A stretch of DNA of 64,000 bases from Zhengella mangrovi. GTDB lineage: Bacteria > Pseudomonadota > Alphaproteobacteria > Rhizobiales > Rhizobiaceae. Position numbers and translations under genes: made by a program. This document shows positions 23,911 to 31,827 of the stretch, piece after piece (positions within the stretch are counted from its first letter, which is position 1; every line of letters starts with the position of its first letter). The DNA is taken from NCBI RefSeq assembly GCF_002727065.1, contig NZ_PDVP01000011.1, positions 84,703-148,702 on the forward strand, read 5' to 3'. Below the pieces are notes generated by a model. It had not been told where the DNA came from. It did no database searches and saw nothing but the letters and a program-made list of their open reading frames with translations.

Positions 23911-24430
23911 GGCTGTTCACTCCCCCGCGCAGGATATCGGCGAGTTGCAGGACAAGGACAACGACATAGAGCACGGCGCCCACGACCAGCAGTCCGTAGA
24001 AAGGCCAGAGCGGCAGCGCGAGCATGTTGGTGGCATCGCCGAACTCGGCGGAATCCAGCATCTTGTCCCAAGCGCGCAGCGCCAGCATCGCGAGGATGAA
24101 GGCGGCGATGACGCGCGAGAGGATATCGCCGGCGAAGCGCCCGAGCGCGCCGATACGGCGGTCGAAGACATCGACCCGGATATGGATCTCCTGCTGGGTC
24201 GCCAGCGGCATGGCCAGCATGACGAGGCCGACGGAGGCCAGCTGGATGATCTCGTTGCTGCCCAGGATGGGCGCTGCAAAGACGTAGCGCATGATGACGC
24301 CGATGAAGGTGACGATGAGGACCACGGCCAGGGAGGCCGCGGACAGCGTGGTCAGGAGCCGGACGGCCCACTCGACGGGTGTCGAGTGGGCCAGTCCGCG
24401 ATTGTCTTCCCCGGAGGTGTATCCGCTCAT
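23903..24430 (-). CDS. dctQ: TRAP transporter small permease (DctQ)
   Basis: A 175-residue protein with four hydrophobic segments, typical of DctQ: VRLLTTLSAASLAVVLIVTFIGVIMRYVF, SNEIIQLASVGLVMLAMPLA, then HIRVDVF and a last helix. It overlaps the gene for the binding protein by 4 bp (ATGA) and dctM by 8 bp. Confidence 0.9.
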   Translation of the reverse strand: MSGYTSGEDNRGLAHSTPVEWAVRLLTTLSAASLAVVLIVTFIGVIMRYVFAAPILGSNEIIQLASVGLVMLAMPLATQQEIHIRVDVFDRRIGALGRFAGDILSRVIAAFILAMLALRAWDKMLDSAEFGDATNMLALPLWPFYGLLVVGAVLYVVVLVLQLADILRGGVNSRD

Positions 24431-25413
24431 TTCTTGAGGGCTTCGACAAAGGCCGTGGCGTCCAGGCCAGCGGCATCGGCCTCGGCGATCACCTTCGCGA
24501 CGACCGGCGCGGATGCCGCGTCGAACTTGCCTGCCTCTTCGGACGACAGGGTGATCACTTCCTTGCCGTCGGTCTCCTTGAACGCGGCGAGTGCCTTGTC
24601 GGCGATCCCCAGCCAGGCCTTGTTGCCGTTGAGCGAGGCCTGCCTGCCGGCTTCGAGAACCGCCTTCTGCTGGTCATCGGTCAGGCCGGAGAAGGCGTCG
24701 CGGTTCATGATCAGGAAGAAGCTGGAGATGGTCGTCTCCATGCCCATGGTGACATATTTCGTCACTTCCTTGAGCTTGAAGGCGTTCAGCGTGGTCGCAT
24801 CGATCATGGCGCCGTCGATGACGCCCGTCTGCATGGCGTTGTAGATTTCAGGAGCCGGCATGGAAACCGGCGTGGCGCCCCATGCCTCGACCACCAGGCC
24901 GGCATTGCGCGAGGGAACGCGGATCTTCAGGCCTTTCAAGTCGTCCATGCTGCGCACGGGCTTCTGGGCGGTGAGCAGAAGGTTGGGCGCGTTGTTCCAC
25001 AGCGACAGCAGCACGACGCGGCGGTATTCCTTGTCGAGCATGTCCATGTTGGCGACGATCTTTTCGGTCCCGGTGTCGGCGGAGATGACGCCGGGCAGTT
25101 CCGTCAGAAGCGTCTTGGGGAAGTTGGAGGCGGTGTATCCGGGCAGGCCGAAGACGATGTCGGCGACGCCGTCGACGGCACGGTTGTACTGGTCGCGCGG
25201 GCCGGGCCCAAGCTCCCCGCCCATGAAGACCTTCAGCGTCACCGCGCCGTTGGTGGCCGCGGAAATCGCCTCGTTCATCGGGTCATAGACCTTGCCGACC
25301 ACGAAATGCGTGGGCGGCTGGAAATCGGCGAGCTTCAGTTCCGTGGCCTGAACCATGGGCGCGGCCATGGCAACGGCGGCGGTCAATGCCAGTCCCAGCA
25401 AAGTCTTCATCAT
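24427..25413 (-). CDS. dctP: TRAP transporter substrate-binding protein (DctP family)
   Basis: A 328-residue periplasmic protein. A signal peptide (MMKTLLGLALTAAVAMAAPMVQA) precedes a DctP fold with ADFQPPTHFVVGKVYDPMNEAI, GELGPGPRDQYNRAVDGVADIV and the ligand-Arg region LKIRVPSRNAGLVVEAWGATPVSM. The Arg in KIRVP normally binds the substrate carboxylate, so an organic acid is expected. ATG 25413 is preceded by GGGAGGAGAAACCA. It is first in the dctPQM operon and is divergent from a LysR gene. Confidence 0.92.
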   Translation of the reverse strand: MMKTLLGLALTAAVAMAAPMVQATELKLADFQPPTHFVVGKVYDPMNEAISAATNGAVTLKVFMGGELGPGPRDQYNRAVDGVADIVFGLPGYTASNFPKTLLTELPGVISADTGTEKIVANMDMLDKEYRRVVLLSLWNNAPNLLLTAQKPVRSMDDLKGLKIRVPSRNAGLVVEAWGATPVSMPAPEIYNAMQTGVIDGAMIDATTLNAFKLKEVTKYVTMGMETTISSFFLIMNRDAFSGLTDDQQKAVLEAGRQASLNGNKAWLGIADKALAAFKETDGKEVITLSSEEAGKFDAASAPVVAKVIAEADAAGLDATAFVEALKK

Positions 25414-25737
25414 TGGTTTCTCCTCCCGTAGCGGGTGTTTGGGCGAGACCGTCGTGCGGTCTGCGCCTCGTTCGAGACGTTCCGGGCCGGAATGCCCGGG
25501 GCCGATGCCTTTGGCCCGCGGCTTGCGGGGGCCTGCCATCCGTCAGGCCGGCGTTTCCCGCCGCAGGCATCACATGATCGTGCGGACACCTGTCATCCGC
25601 CAGCACCTGGCGTTGCGTGTCCTCCCGTTCACATGTGACAAACCCATATCGAAGCCCGCCGCGCGACAGAATTGCTATTTCGATATGGTTTTATATCTAT
25701 TCTGTCATATTAAATTGGCGCAGAAGCCATTCAAATC
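25414..25737. other. 324-bp divergent control region between dctP and the LysR gene
   Basis: No gene is apparent here. The right third turns AT-rich. An inverted repeat AACCCATATCGA (25642-25653) / TCGATATGGTTT (25680-25691) matches in 11 of 12 positions, and GATAT-N6-ATATC (25682-25697) overlaps its right arm. These are candidate LysR sites for activation of the transporter and autoregulation. Confidence 0.5.
25642..25691. promoter_or_regulatory. Candidate LysR binding inverted repeat
   Basis: Arms AACCCATATCGA and TCGATATGGTTT are separated by 26 bp and have one mismatch. The region is 47-96 bp upstream of the LysR start. Confidence 0.45.
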
Positions 25738-26688
25738 ATGTTTCGGGCAAATCAAATGACGGTCAACGACAATCGCATCAAGTTCCGGCAGATCGTCTGC
25801 TTCCTCGAGGTTGCCCGCTACCAGAGCGTCAGCCGGGCGGCGGAGTCGCTCAATATGGCGCAGTCGGCGGTCTCGCGGGCGCTGGCCGACCTCGAGGCGA
25901 TCACCGGGGCCAGGCTGACGGAGCGGAGCAAGCGCGGCAGCCGGCTGACCGACCTCGGCGAGAAGTTCTACCAGTTCGCGGCGCCGGGCGCGGCGCAGAT
26001 CCGCCAGGCCTACGCGGCGCTTCAGCCGTCGGAGCAGGCGGAGAGCACCATCGTGGTCGGCACGCTGCCGGAGGCGGTCTCGCTGATGCCGCAGGCGCTT
26101 ACTGAAATGCGGCGGGCGGCGCCGCGTACCGTGCTGCGGGTTCTGCATGGCACGAATGCCGATCACATGACCATGCTGCGCCATGGCGACCTGACCTTCG
26201 TCATCGGGCGGATCGCCGGTTCCGACCTTCTTACCGGCCTGTCGTTCGAGCACCTTTACTCGGAACGGGTGACCTGCGTGGTCCGGGCGGGGCATCCGCT
26301 GCAGGGAAGCGAGCCGATCCCGCCCGGCGAACTGGCGCAGATGCGCCTCGTGCTGCACCAGCCGGAAACGATCATCCGCGCCGAAACGGACCGCTTCCTT
26401 TTCTCGCAGGGGGTCAGCCGGCTGGACGATGCCATCGAAACCGATTCCATGGCGCTGGCGCGGCGTCTCGTCATCGACGACGACCGGGTGTGGATCGCGC
26501 CGGAGGGCGTGGTGTCGCGCGACCTGGAGACCGGGGACCTGAGCGAACTGGCCGTCTCCGGCTGGCGGATCGACGCGTCCGTGGGGATCACGACCGACCC
26601 CCGCCGCCGGCTGACACTTGTCGAGGAACGGTTCCTCGGCATCATCCGGACGATTGCCAAAAACAGAATCATGACAGAAATGTTATAA
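25738..26688 (+). CDS. LysR family regulator, PcaQ/GbpR-like
   Basis: A 316-residue LysR protein. The N-terminal HTH is IKFRQIVCFLEVARYQSVSRAAESLNMAQSAVSRALADLEAITGARL, close to PcaQ and GbpR in wording. The effector domain begins STIVVGTLPEAVSLMPQAL. It is divergent from dctPQM and upstream of the ring-cleavage dioxygenase on the same strand, with T-N11-A type dyads in both promoter regions. Activation by protocatechuate, gallate or a ring-cleavage product is likely. No clear Shine-Dalgarno site precedes ATG 25738, and ATG 25756 is an alternative. Confidence 0.9.
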   Translation: MFRANQMTVNDNRIKFRQIVCFLEVARYQSVSRAAESLNMAQSAVSRALADLEAITGARLTERSKRGSRLTDLGEKFYQFAAPGAAQIRQAYAALQPSEQAESTIVVGTLPEAVSLMPQALTEMRRAAPRTVLRVLHGTNADHMTMLRHGDLTFVIGRIAGSDLLTGLSFEHLYSERVTCVVRAGHPLQGSEPIPPGELAQMRLVLHQPETIIRAETDRFLFSQGVSRLDDAIETDSMALARRLVIDDDRVWIAPEGVVSRDLETGDLSELAVSGWRIDASVGITTDPRRRLTLVEERFLGIIRTIAKNRIMTEML

Positions 26689-26705
26689 AAGCAATTCAAA
26701 ATGGC

Positions 26706-26730
26706 ATTTCACATGCAAATATCGTGAAAT
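26706..26730. promoter_or_regulatory. LysR-type T-N11-A operator upstream of the dioxygenase gene
   Basis: ATTTCAC-N11-GTGAAAT is a perfect 7-bp dyad with T-N11-A layout at the right place (40 bp upstream of the start codon at 26770) for activation by the adjacent LysR protein. Confidence 0.6.
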
Positions 26731-26769
26731 TAGAAGGTCCTTCAGATCACGTTTCGGAGGACATTTCCC

Positions 26770-28050
26770 ATGGCCAGGATCATCGGCGGCATCGGCGCAT
26801 CCCATTCACCCACGATCGGCTTCGCCAAGGACACCGGGAAGCAGAACGACCCGGCCTGGAAGCCGATCTTCGACGGCTTCGCCGAGATCCGCAAATGGGT
26901 GCAGGACAAGAACATCGACGTGCTGTTCATGATCTACAACGATCACATCACGTCGTTCTTCTTCGACCACTACTCGGCCTTCGCCATGGGCATCGACGAC
27001 ACCTATCGCCCGGCTGACGAGGGCGGCGGTCCGCGTGACGTCGCCCCGGCCTCGGGCCACCTCGGCCTCTCCCGGCACATCGCCACGGCGCTCGTGGCCG
27101 ACGAGTTCGACATGTCCTTCTTCCAGGGAAAGCCGGTCGATCACGGCTTCCTGTCGCCGCTGTCGATGCTCGGCGACGAGAGCGGTCCATGGCCGGGCAA
27201 GGTGGTTCCGCTACAGGTCGGCGTGCTGCAATTGCCGATACCGGGCGCGAAGCGGATGTGGAAGCTGGGCAAGAGCCTGCGCAAGGCCATCGAGAGCTAC
27301 CCGGAAGACCTGCGCGTGGCGGTGTTCGCGACCGGCGGCCTGTCGCACCAGGTGCACGGAGAGCGGGCCGGCTTTGTCAACGAGGACTGGGACAACGAAT
27401 TCCTCGACCTGCTGGAAACCAATCCGCAGGCGCTCGTCGACATGCGCATCGCCGACTACGCGGTGAAGGGCGGGATGGAAGGCGCGGAAGTCATCATGTG
27501 GCTGATCATGCGCGGTGCGCTGTCGGACCGGGTCCGCCTCGTCCACAAGCAGACCTATGCGCCGTCGGTGACGAATATCGCCACGCTCGTTTTCGAGGAC
27601 GAGGGGGGCGAGCCGGATGCCGAGGAGATCGCCGCCTACCGCAAGCATATCGGCCATGAACTGGAAGGGGCGGAGACGCTCGCCGGAACCTATCCCTTCA
27701 CCCATGCCCGCAGCCAGGCCAATTTCCGCATCAACGACTTCCTGCACCGGCTGGTCGAGCCGGCTCACAGGGAGCGCTTCCTCGGCGATTTCGACGCGCT
27801 GGCATCGGAATACGGCCTGACGGACGAAGAAAAAACCCTGATCCGCGACCGCAAGTGGATCGAGATGATCCGCCACGGCGTGAGCTTCTTCGTGCTCGAA
27901 AAGATGGCGGCCGTCATCGGCGTGCCGAACCCGCAGGTCTATGCCGCCTTCCGGGGCGAAACGCTGGAGGAATTCCTCGCCACCCGCAAGGTGCCGATCA
28001 CCTATTCGGTGGCCGGCGGCGACAAGGTGAAGCAGATGGACAAGGCCTGA
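26770..28050 (+). CDS. Gallate/protocatechuate 4,5-extradiol dioxygenase, fused LigB-LigA type
   Basis: A 426-residue class III extradiol dioxygenase. The N-terminal LigB-like part holds the Fe(II) ligands His12 (GASHSPT), His59 (YNDHITSFF) and Glu240 (GAEVIMW), and the catalytic base His193 (GGLSHQVHG). The C-terminal 120 residues (from about 300) resemble the LigA alpha subunit (INDFLHRLVEPAHRERFLGDFDALASEYGLTDEEKTLIRDRKW). This single-chain layout is that of gallate dioxygenases DesB and GalA; some act on protocatechuate. Given the surrounding funnel genes, both substrates are plausible. ATG 26770 follows CGGAGGAC. Later 4,5-cleavage steps (dehydrogenase, hydrolase, hydratase, aldolase) are not in the window. 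Confidence 0.9.
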   Translation: MARIIGGIGASHSPTIGFAKDTGKQNDPAWKPIFDGFAEIRKWVQDKNIDVLFMIYNDHITSFFFDHYSAFAMGIDDTYRPADEGGGPRDVAPASGHLGLSRHIATALVADEFDMSFFQGKPVDHGFLSPLSMLGDESGPWPGKVVPLQVGVLQLPIPGAKRMWKLGKSLRKAIESYPEDLRVAVFATGGLSHQVHGERAGFVNEDWDNEFLDLLETNPQALVDMRIADYAVKGGMEGAEVIMWLIMRGALSDRVRLVHKQTYAPSVTNIATLVFEDEGGEPDAEEIAAYRKHIGHELEGAETLAGTYPFTHARSQANFRINDFLHRLVEPAHRERFLGDFDALASEYGLTDEEKTLIRDRKWIEMIRHGVSFFVLEKMAAVIGVPNPQVYAAFRGETLEEFLATRKVPITYSVAGGDKVKQMDKA

Positions 28051-28084
28051 GGGACTGGCCGGCGTTCGCTTTCGAAGACGGGAA

Positions 28085-28120
28085 AGGCGGGGTCCGGGTA
28101 CCGGGTCCCGCCTCTTTCTT
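28085..28120 (+). terminator. Intrinsic terminator of the dioxygenase gene
   Basis: AGGCGGGGTCCGG (28085-28097) pairs with CCGGGTCCCGCCT (28101-28113) with two weak positions, followed by CTTTCTTTCTCC. Confidence 0.7.
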
Positions 28121-28171
28121 TCTCCGGCTTCACATGTCCGCCGACGCCATCGCCGTACTGCAAGATCCGGC

Positions 28172-28280
28172 TCTTTCCCATCGCATTCGTGCGACGCCCG
28201 GCGATATCTCCGGGCTGCAAAACCGGGGTTCTTTCCCATCGCATTTATGCGACGCCCGGTGATATCACCGGGCTGCAAAA
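28172..28280. repeat. Two tandem 51-bp repeats at 58-bp period, each with internal dyads
   Basis: The units at 28172-28222 and 28230-28280 start TCTTTCCCATCGCATT and end CCGGGCTGCAAAA. They differ at only a few positions. Each contains GCAT..TGC and a CCCGG-N8-CCGGG type dyad; in unit 2 it is the perfect palindrome CCCGGTGATATCACCGGG (28255-28272). A degenerate third copy of the unit end (CTGCAAGATCCGG, then CTCTTTCCCA) lies just upstream at 28158-28180. They lie between convergent genes, a typical place for REP/BIME-like elements. Confidence 0.7.
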
Positions 28281-28283
28281 TGC

Positions 28284-29564
28284 TTATTCCGCCGCCACGG
28301 CGTCCTTGTTGTCGCCGAGCGTGCGCCAGTCGACATCCTTGGGATAGACGCCTTCGCGCGAGGCGATCGTGCCCTGGCGGACGCGCGGCTCCTCCGTGCC
28401 GATGGCCGCGCCACCCTCGGCGACCTTGCGCGCGGCATCCACCATCAGGCGGCGGAACTCGACGATGGCAAGGTCGGAGGCGCCGAGAATGTCGGCGGAC
28501 CGGTCGGCAATCGGGCCCTGGGTGACCCACATGGCGATGTCCTGGTTGGGGATGCCCTTGATGCCGGTGAAATTGCCGAGCTTCATGGCCTGCCGGTCCT
28601 GGAGGAAGTTGTTTTCCAGCGTGCGCACCGGTTCCCAGCGATCGTTCAGATCGATGCCCTTGCGGGCATGGGCGAACTTGCGCCATTCCTCGGTGGAAGG
28701 CACTTCATCGGTGCCCCACGCGATGAAATGGAAGGCCGTCGTCACGTCGTCGATCGGCACGATGACGGAGGCGACGTTGTACATGTTGTTCGGCGGGATC
28801 AACGAGTAATAGGGCGCGATGAACTCGGTGATCCGCAGGTAATTGTGCGTTGCAGCATTCTTGATCGGCTTGCGGATGGCGGCATAGTGGAAGCCGTAGC
28901 TCGTCGTCTGGGTCTGCATCCGCGGCGACTTGTCGGTCGATGGCCGGTACCAGGACTTGTCGTCGGCCGAGGCGCGCTCGACGCGGGCCGGTACCATGTC
29001 GGAGGAATGCAGGCTGGAGGAATGGGCGCTATCGATCTGGCCCTCGTGAATCTGCGCCCAGTTGCAGGGAATGCGGATCTTCAGGATCGACACGGGCGTG
29101 TCCTCCGCCGGGGCGAAGGCCGGCGGATCGAAGTCCGGGGCCGCGTCCTTCTCGCCGAACCAGGCCCAGACGAACCCGCCCCATTCCTTCACCGGGTAGG
29201 AACGGTGTTTGACCTTGTTCATCAGCGGGCTGCCCTCCGGCTCGGACGACATGGCCACGACATTGCCGTCCACATCGAACTTCCAGCCGTGGTACAGGCA
29301 GCGCAAGCCGCATTCCTCGTTGCGGCCGAGCACCAAAGAGGCGCGGCGGTGCGGACACAGCTCATCGAGCAGGCCGAGCTTGCCGTCGCTGTTGCGGAAG
29401 GCGACGTAGCGCTCGCCAAGGACCTCGACCAGCAGCGGCGTGCCATCGGGTTCGGCAACCTCCTCGATCAGGCAGACCGGCGTCCAGTGCTGGCGCATCA
29501 GCTTGCCCATGGGCTTGTCCGGACCGACTTCGGTCAGGATGGCGTTTTCTTCCTGCGTAAGCAT
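28284..29564 (-). CDS. Rieske aromatic-ring oxygenase, phthalate 4,5-dioxygenase family
   Basis: A 426-residue oxygenase subunit of the phthalate dioxygenase (Pht3/OphA2) type. The N-terminus MLTQEENAILTEVGPDKPMGKLMRQHW is characteristic. The Rieske ligands are C-P-H in LDELCPHRRA and C-L-Y-H in CGLRCLYHGWKF. The mononuclear iron motif is in EGQIDSAHSSSLHSSD (His/His, with a later Asp). It would dihydroxylate an aromatic acid with electrons from the reductase encoded divergently. ATG 29564 follows GGGAGGTTCC. Two TTAGCTTTCTAA operators lie between the two genes. Confidence 0.9.
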   Translation of the reverse strand: MLTQEENAILTEVGPDKPMGKLMRQHWTPVCLIEEVAEPDGTPLLVEVLGERYVAFRNSDGKLGLLDELCPHRRASLVLGRNEECGLRCLYHGWKFDVDGNVVAMSSEPEGSPLMNKVKHRSYPVKEWGGFVWAWFGEKDAAPDFDPPAFAPAEDTPVSILKIRIPCNWAQIHEGQIDSAHSSSLHSSDMVPARVERASADDKSWYRPSTDKSPRMQTQTTSYGFHYAAIRKPIKNAATHNYLRITEFIAPYYSLIPPNNMYNVASVIVPIDDVTTAFHFIAWGTDEVPSTEEWRKFAHARKGIDLNDRWEPVRTLENNFLQDRQAMKLGNFTGIKGIPNQDIAMWVTQGPIADRSADILGASDLAIVEFRRLMVDAARKVAEGGAAIGTEEPRVRQGTIASREGVYPKDVDWRTLGDNKDAVAAE

Positions 29565-29587
29565 GGAACCTCCCGGGAAAAATCTGA

Positions 29588-29599
29588 TTAGCTTTCTAA
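29588..29599. promoter_or_regulatory. TTAG-N4-CTAA operator 1
   Basis: TTAGCTTTCTAA, followed by G, lies 24 bp upstream of the oxygenase start. The same 12 bases recur at 29650-29661. Confidence 0.7.
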
Positions 29600-29649
29600 G
29601 CAAAAATAGAACGCGAGGCCACGTCCGTCCAGCCATTGACACAAAATAG

Positions 29650-29661
29650 TTAGCTTTCTAA
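29650..29661. promoter_or_regulatory. TTAG-N4-CTAA operator 2
   Basis: TTAGCTTTCTAA is identical to operator 1, 62 bp away (about six helical turns), and 32 bp upstream of the reductase start at 29694. Confidence 0.7.
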
Positions 29662-29693
29662 GTATGTCCGGTGACGGGAGGATACACTCACGC

Positions 29694-30644
29694 ATGAGGG
29701 ATGGGAGCGATGCAATGCGCATGAAGGTGGCAAGCCGCCGCATGCTGACGCCGACGATTGCGGAATTCACGCTGGTTGCCGCCGATGGCGCGGCCCTGCC
29801 GGACTACGAACCGGGGGCCCATGTCACCGTGCAGACGCCGTCGGGGGCGATGCGGCGCTATTCGCTGGTCGGGCCGGGAGAAGATCCTGAGAGCTATGTC
29901 CTGGCGGTGAAGCTTGAAGCGGAGTCGCGCGGCGGCTCCCGGTCGATGCACGACGAGGCCGTCGAAGGAACCGAACTCGTGGTCGAACCGCCGGAGAACG
30001 AGTTTCCGCTTAAGCAGGCCAACAAGTACCTGCTGATCGCCGGCGGGATCGGCGTGACGCCGATTTATGCCATGGCGCGCAAGCTGGACGAGGACGGCAA
30101 GTCCTTCTCGATCATCTATTGCACGCGGTCGGCGGAAGAAGCGGCTTACCTGGAAGAGATGCGCGCGGCCTTCGGCAGCCGCCTGACCGTTCATCACGAC
30201 GATGGTGATCCGGACAAGGTCTACGATTTCTGGGATCATTTCGCCGAACCGCAGGCAATGCATGTCTATTGCTGCGGACCGAAACCGCTGATGGAGGAGA
30301 TCAAGGCGATTTCGGGTCATTGGCCGGAAGGCCGCGTCAACTTCGAGGATTTCAAGCCGGTCGAGGTGGTGCGCGCCGACGACGCGGCCTTCGAGGTGGA
30401 ACTGGCCAGGAGCGGCAGGACGCTCACGGTTCCGGCCGACCGGACGATCATTGAAACCCTACGCGAGGCGGGTTTTGCCACGGTCAGTTCCTGCGAGAGC
30501 GGCACCTGCGGTACGTGCAAGACACGCCTGGTCTCCGGCGCGGTGGACCATCGCGACATGGTTCTGATGGACGAGGAAAAGGACGATTTCATCATGATCT
30601 GCGTCTCGCGGTCCGAAGGCGGGAAGCTGGTCCTTGACCTCTGA
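29694..30644 (+). CDS. Phthalate dioxygenase reductase-type oxidoreductase (FMN + 2Fe-2S)
   Basis: A 316-residue class IA reductase. The flavin domain has RRYSLVGPGEDP, the NAD domain has LLIAGGIGVTPIYAMARKL and HVYCCGPKPLMEEI. The C-terminal plant-type 2Fe-2S domain has C-X4-C-X2-C in SSCESGTCGTCKTRL and the last Cys in IMICVSRSEGG. This order (FMN, NAD, 2Fe-2S) is that of phthalate dioxygenase reductase and vanillate demethylase VanB. I chose ATG 29694 because GGGAGGA lies about 10 bases upstream; ATG 29664 would start right at operator 2. It serves the Rieske oxygenase at 28284. Confidence 0.9.
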   Translation: MRDGSDAMRMKVASRRMLTPTIAEFTLVAADGAALPDYEPGAHVTVQTPSGAMRRYSLVGPGEDPESYVLAVKLEAESRGGSRSMHDEAVEGTELVVEPPENEFPLKQANKYLLIAGGIGVTPIYAMARKLDEDGKSFSIIYCTRSAEEAAYLEEMRAAFGSRLTVHHDDGDPDKVYDFWDHFAEPQAMHVYCCGPKPLMEEIKAISGHWPEGRVNFEDFKPVEVVRADDAAFEVELARSGRTLTVPADRTIIETLREAGFATVSSCESGTCGTCKTRLVSGAVDHRDMVLMDEEKDDFIMICVSRSEGGKLVLDL

Positions 30645-31827
30645 TCGCTCCCCGGTCGGCGTCGGCGTCATTGGCCTCGGGCGCGGCTTCGTGCTCATGC
30701 TGGCGGCCTTCCGTGCCGACCCGCGGCTGAACCTCGTGGCGGCCTGTGCGCCGCGGGAAGCGTCCCGAGCGGCGTTCCGGGCCGAATTCGGTGGCAAGGC
30801 CTATGGCGACGTGGAAAGCCTTTGCGCCGATCCGGCGGTGGAGATCGTCTACGTCGCCACGCCGCACCAGATGCATGCAGACCACGTGATCGCGGCCGCC
30901 AGGGCCGGCAAGCACGTGCTGGTGGACAAGCCGCTGGCCATCACGATGGACGATGGCGCGCGCATGGTGGCGGCCTGCCGGGATGCCGGCGTGCACCTGG
31001 TCGTCGGGCCGAGCCACAGTTTTGACGCGCCGGTGGCGCTCGCCCGCCGGCTGATCGAAAGCGGTGACTTCGGCCAGGTGCGGATGATCAATGCCTTCAA
31101 TTACACCGATTTCCTCTACCGGCCGCGGCGGCCGGAGGAGTTGCGCACCGAGACGGGCGGCGGCGTTCTGTTCTCGCAAGGCATCCACCAGATCGACATC
31201 GTCCGGCTGCTGGCCGGGGGCATGGGCGAGCAGGTTTATGCCATGACCGGGCGCTGGGACCCGGACCGGCCGACAGAGGGCGCCTACAGCGCGCTCGTCT
31301 CCTTCGCCGGCGGCGCATTTGCCACGCTCACCTATTCCGGTTACGCGCATTTCGACAGCGACGCGTGGATGGGCTGGACCGGGGAACTCGGAAACGCGAA
31401 GGACGAGACGAGCCATGGCGACGCGCGGCGCAAGCTGGCAGCCATCGCCTCGCCGGACGAGGAAGTCCGGCTGAAGACCGCGCGCACCTACGGATCCGGC
31501 GACATGCCGAAACCGGCGACGCGGCACGAGCATTTCGGCCCGGTCATCGTATCCTGCGACCGGGCGGACCTGCGGCTGACCCCGGAGGGGGTGCATGTGC
31601 ACGGTGACACGGAACGCCGGTTCATCGCGGCGCCGGATCTCGTCTACCCGCGCAAGGAGATCACCGATGCCATCGTGGCGACCGTGCGCGACGGCGAACC
31701 GCCGGTCCAGACCGGCGCCTGGGGGCTGGCCAGCCTGGAGATCTGCCATGCCATCCTCTCGGCGGCGCAAACCGGCATGCCTGTCAGGCTGAACCATCAA
31801 ACGAACGTGGAGGGCAAGGCGCCATGA
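30634..31827 (+). CDS. Gfo/Idh/MocA oxidoreductase, probable phthalate 4,5-cis-dihydrodiol dehydrogenase
   Basis: A 397-residue NAD(P) oxidoreductase. The Rossmann glycine loop is GVIGLGRGF, followed by YVATPHQMHADHVIAAARAGKHVLVDKPLAI with the EKP-like D-K-P motif. The central part has GPSHSFDAPV and the substrate-domain segment GVLFSQGIHQIDIVRLL. The family includes Pht4/OphB, which forms 4,5-dihydroxyphthalate. The start is TTG 30634, the only initiation-type codon upstream of the Rossmann motif in frame; it overlaps the reductase stop by 11 bp and has GGGAAG upstream. It is followed by the decarboxylase gene with a 4-bp overlap. Confidence 0.88.
   Translation: MTSDRSPVGVGVIGLGRGFVLMLAAFRADPRLNLVAACAPREASRAAFRAEFGGKAYGDVESLCADPAVEIVYVATPHQMHADHVIAAARAGKHVLVDKPLAITMDDGARMVAACRDAGVHLVVGPSHSFDAPVALARRLIESGDFGQVRMINAFNYTDFLYRPRRPEELRTETGGGVLFSQGIHQIDIVRLLAGGMGEQVYAMTGRWDPDRPTEGAYSALVSFAGGAFATLTYSGYAHFDSDAWMGWTGELGNAKDETSHGDARRKLAAIASPDEEVRLKTARTYGSGDMPKPATRHEHFGPVIVSCDRADLRLTPEGVHVHGDTERRFIAAPDLVYPRKEITDAIVATVRDGEPPVQTGAWGLASLEICHAILSAAQTGMPVRLNHQTNVEGKAP

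Noticed and set aside
22603..24099. A plus-strand frame rich in Glu, Asp, His and Gly opposite the TRAP permease
   Set aside because: The opposite strand of helices rich in Leu, Val and Ala gives this composition; the minus-strand DctM assignment is secure.
28085..28283. CRISPR-like array from the repeats near 28.2 kb
   Set aside because: Only two full units, 51 bp long with a 7-bp gap; no spacer-sized unique sequence and no cas genes.
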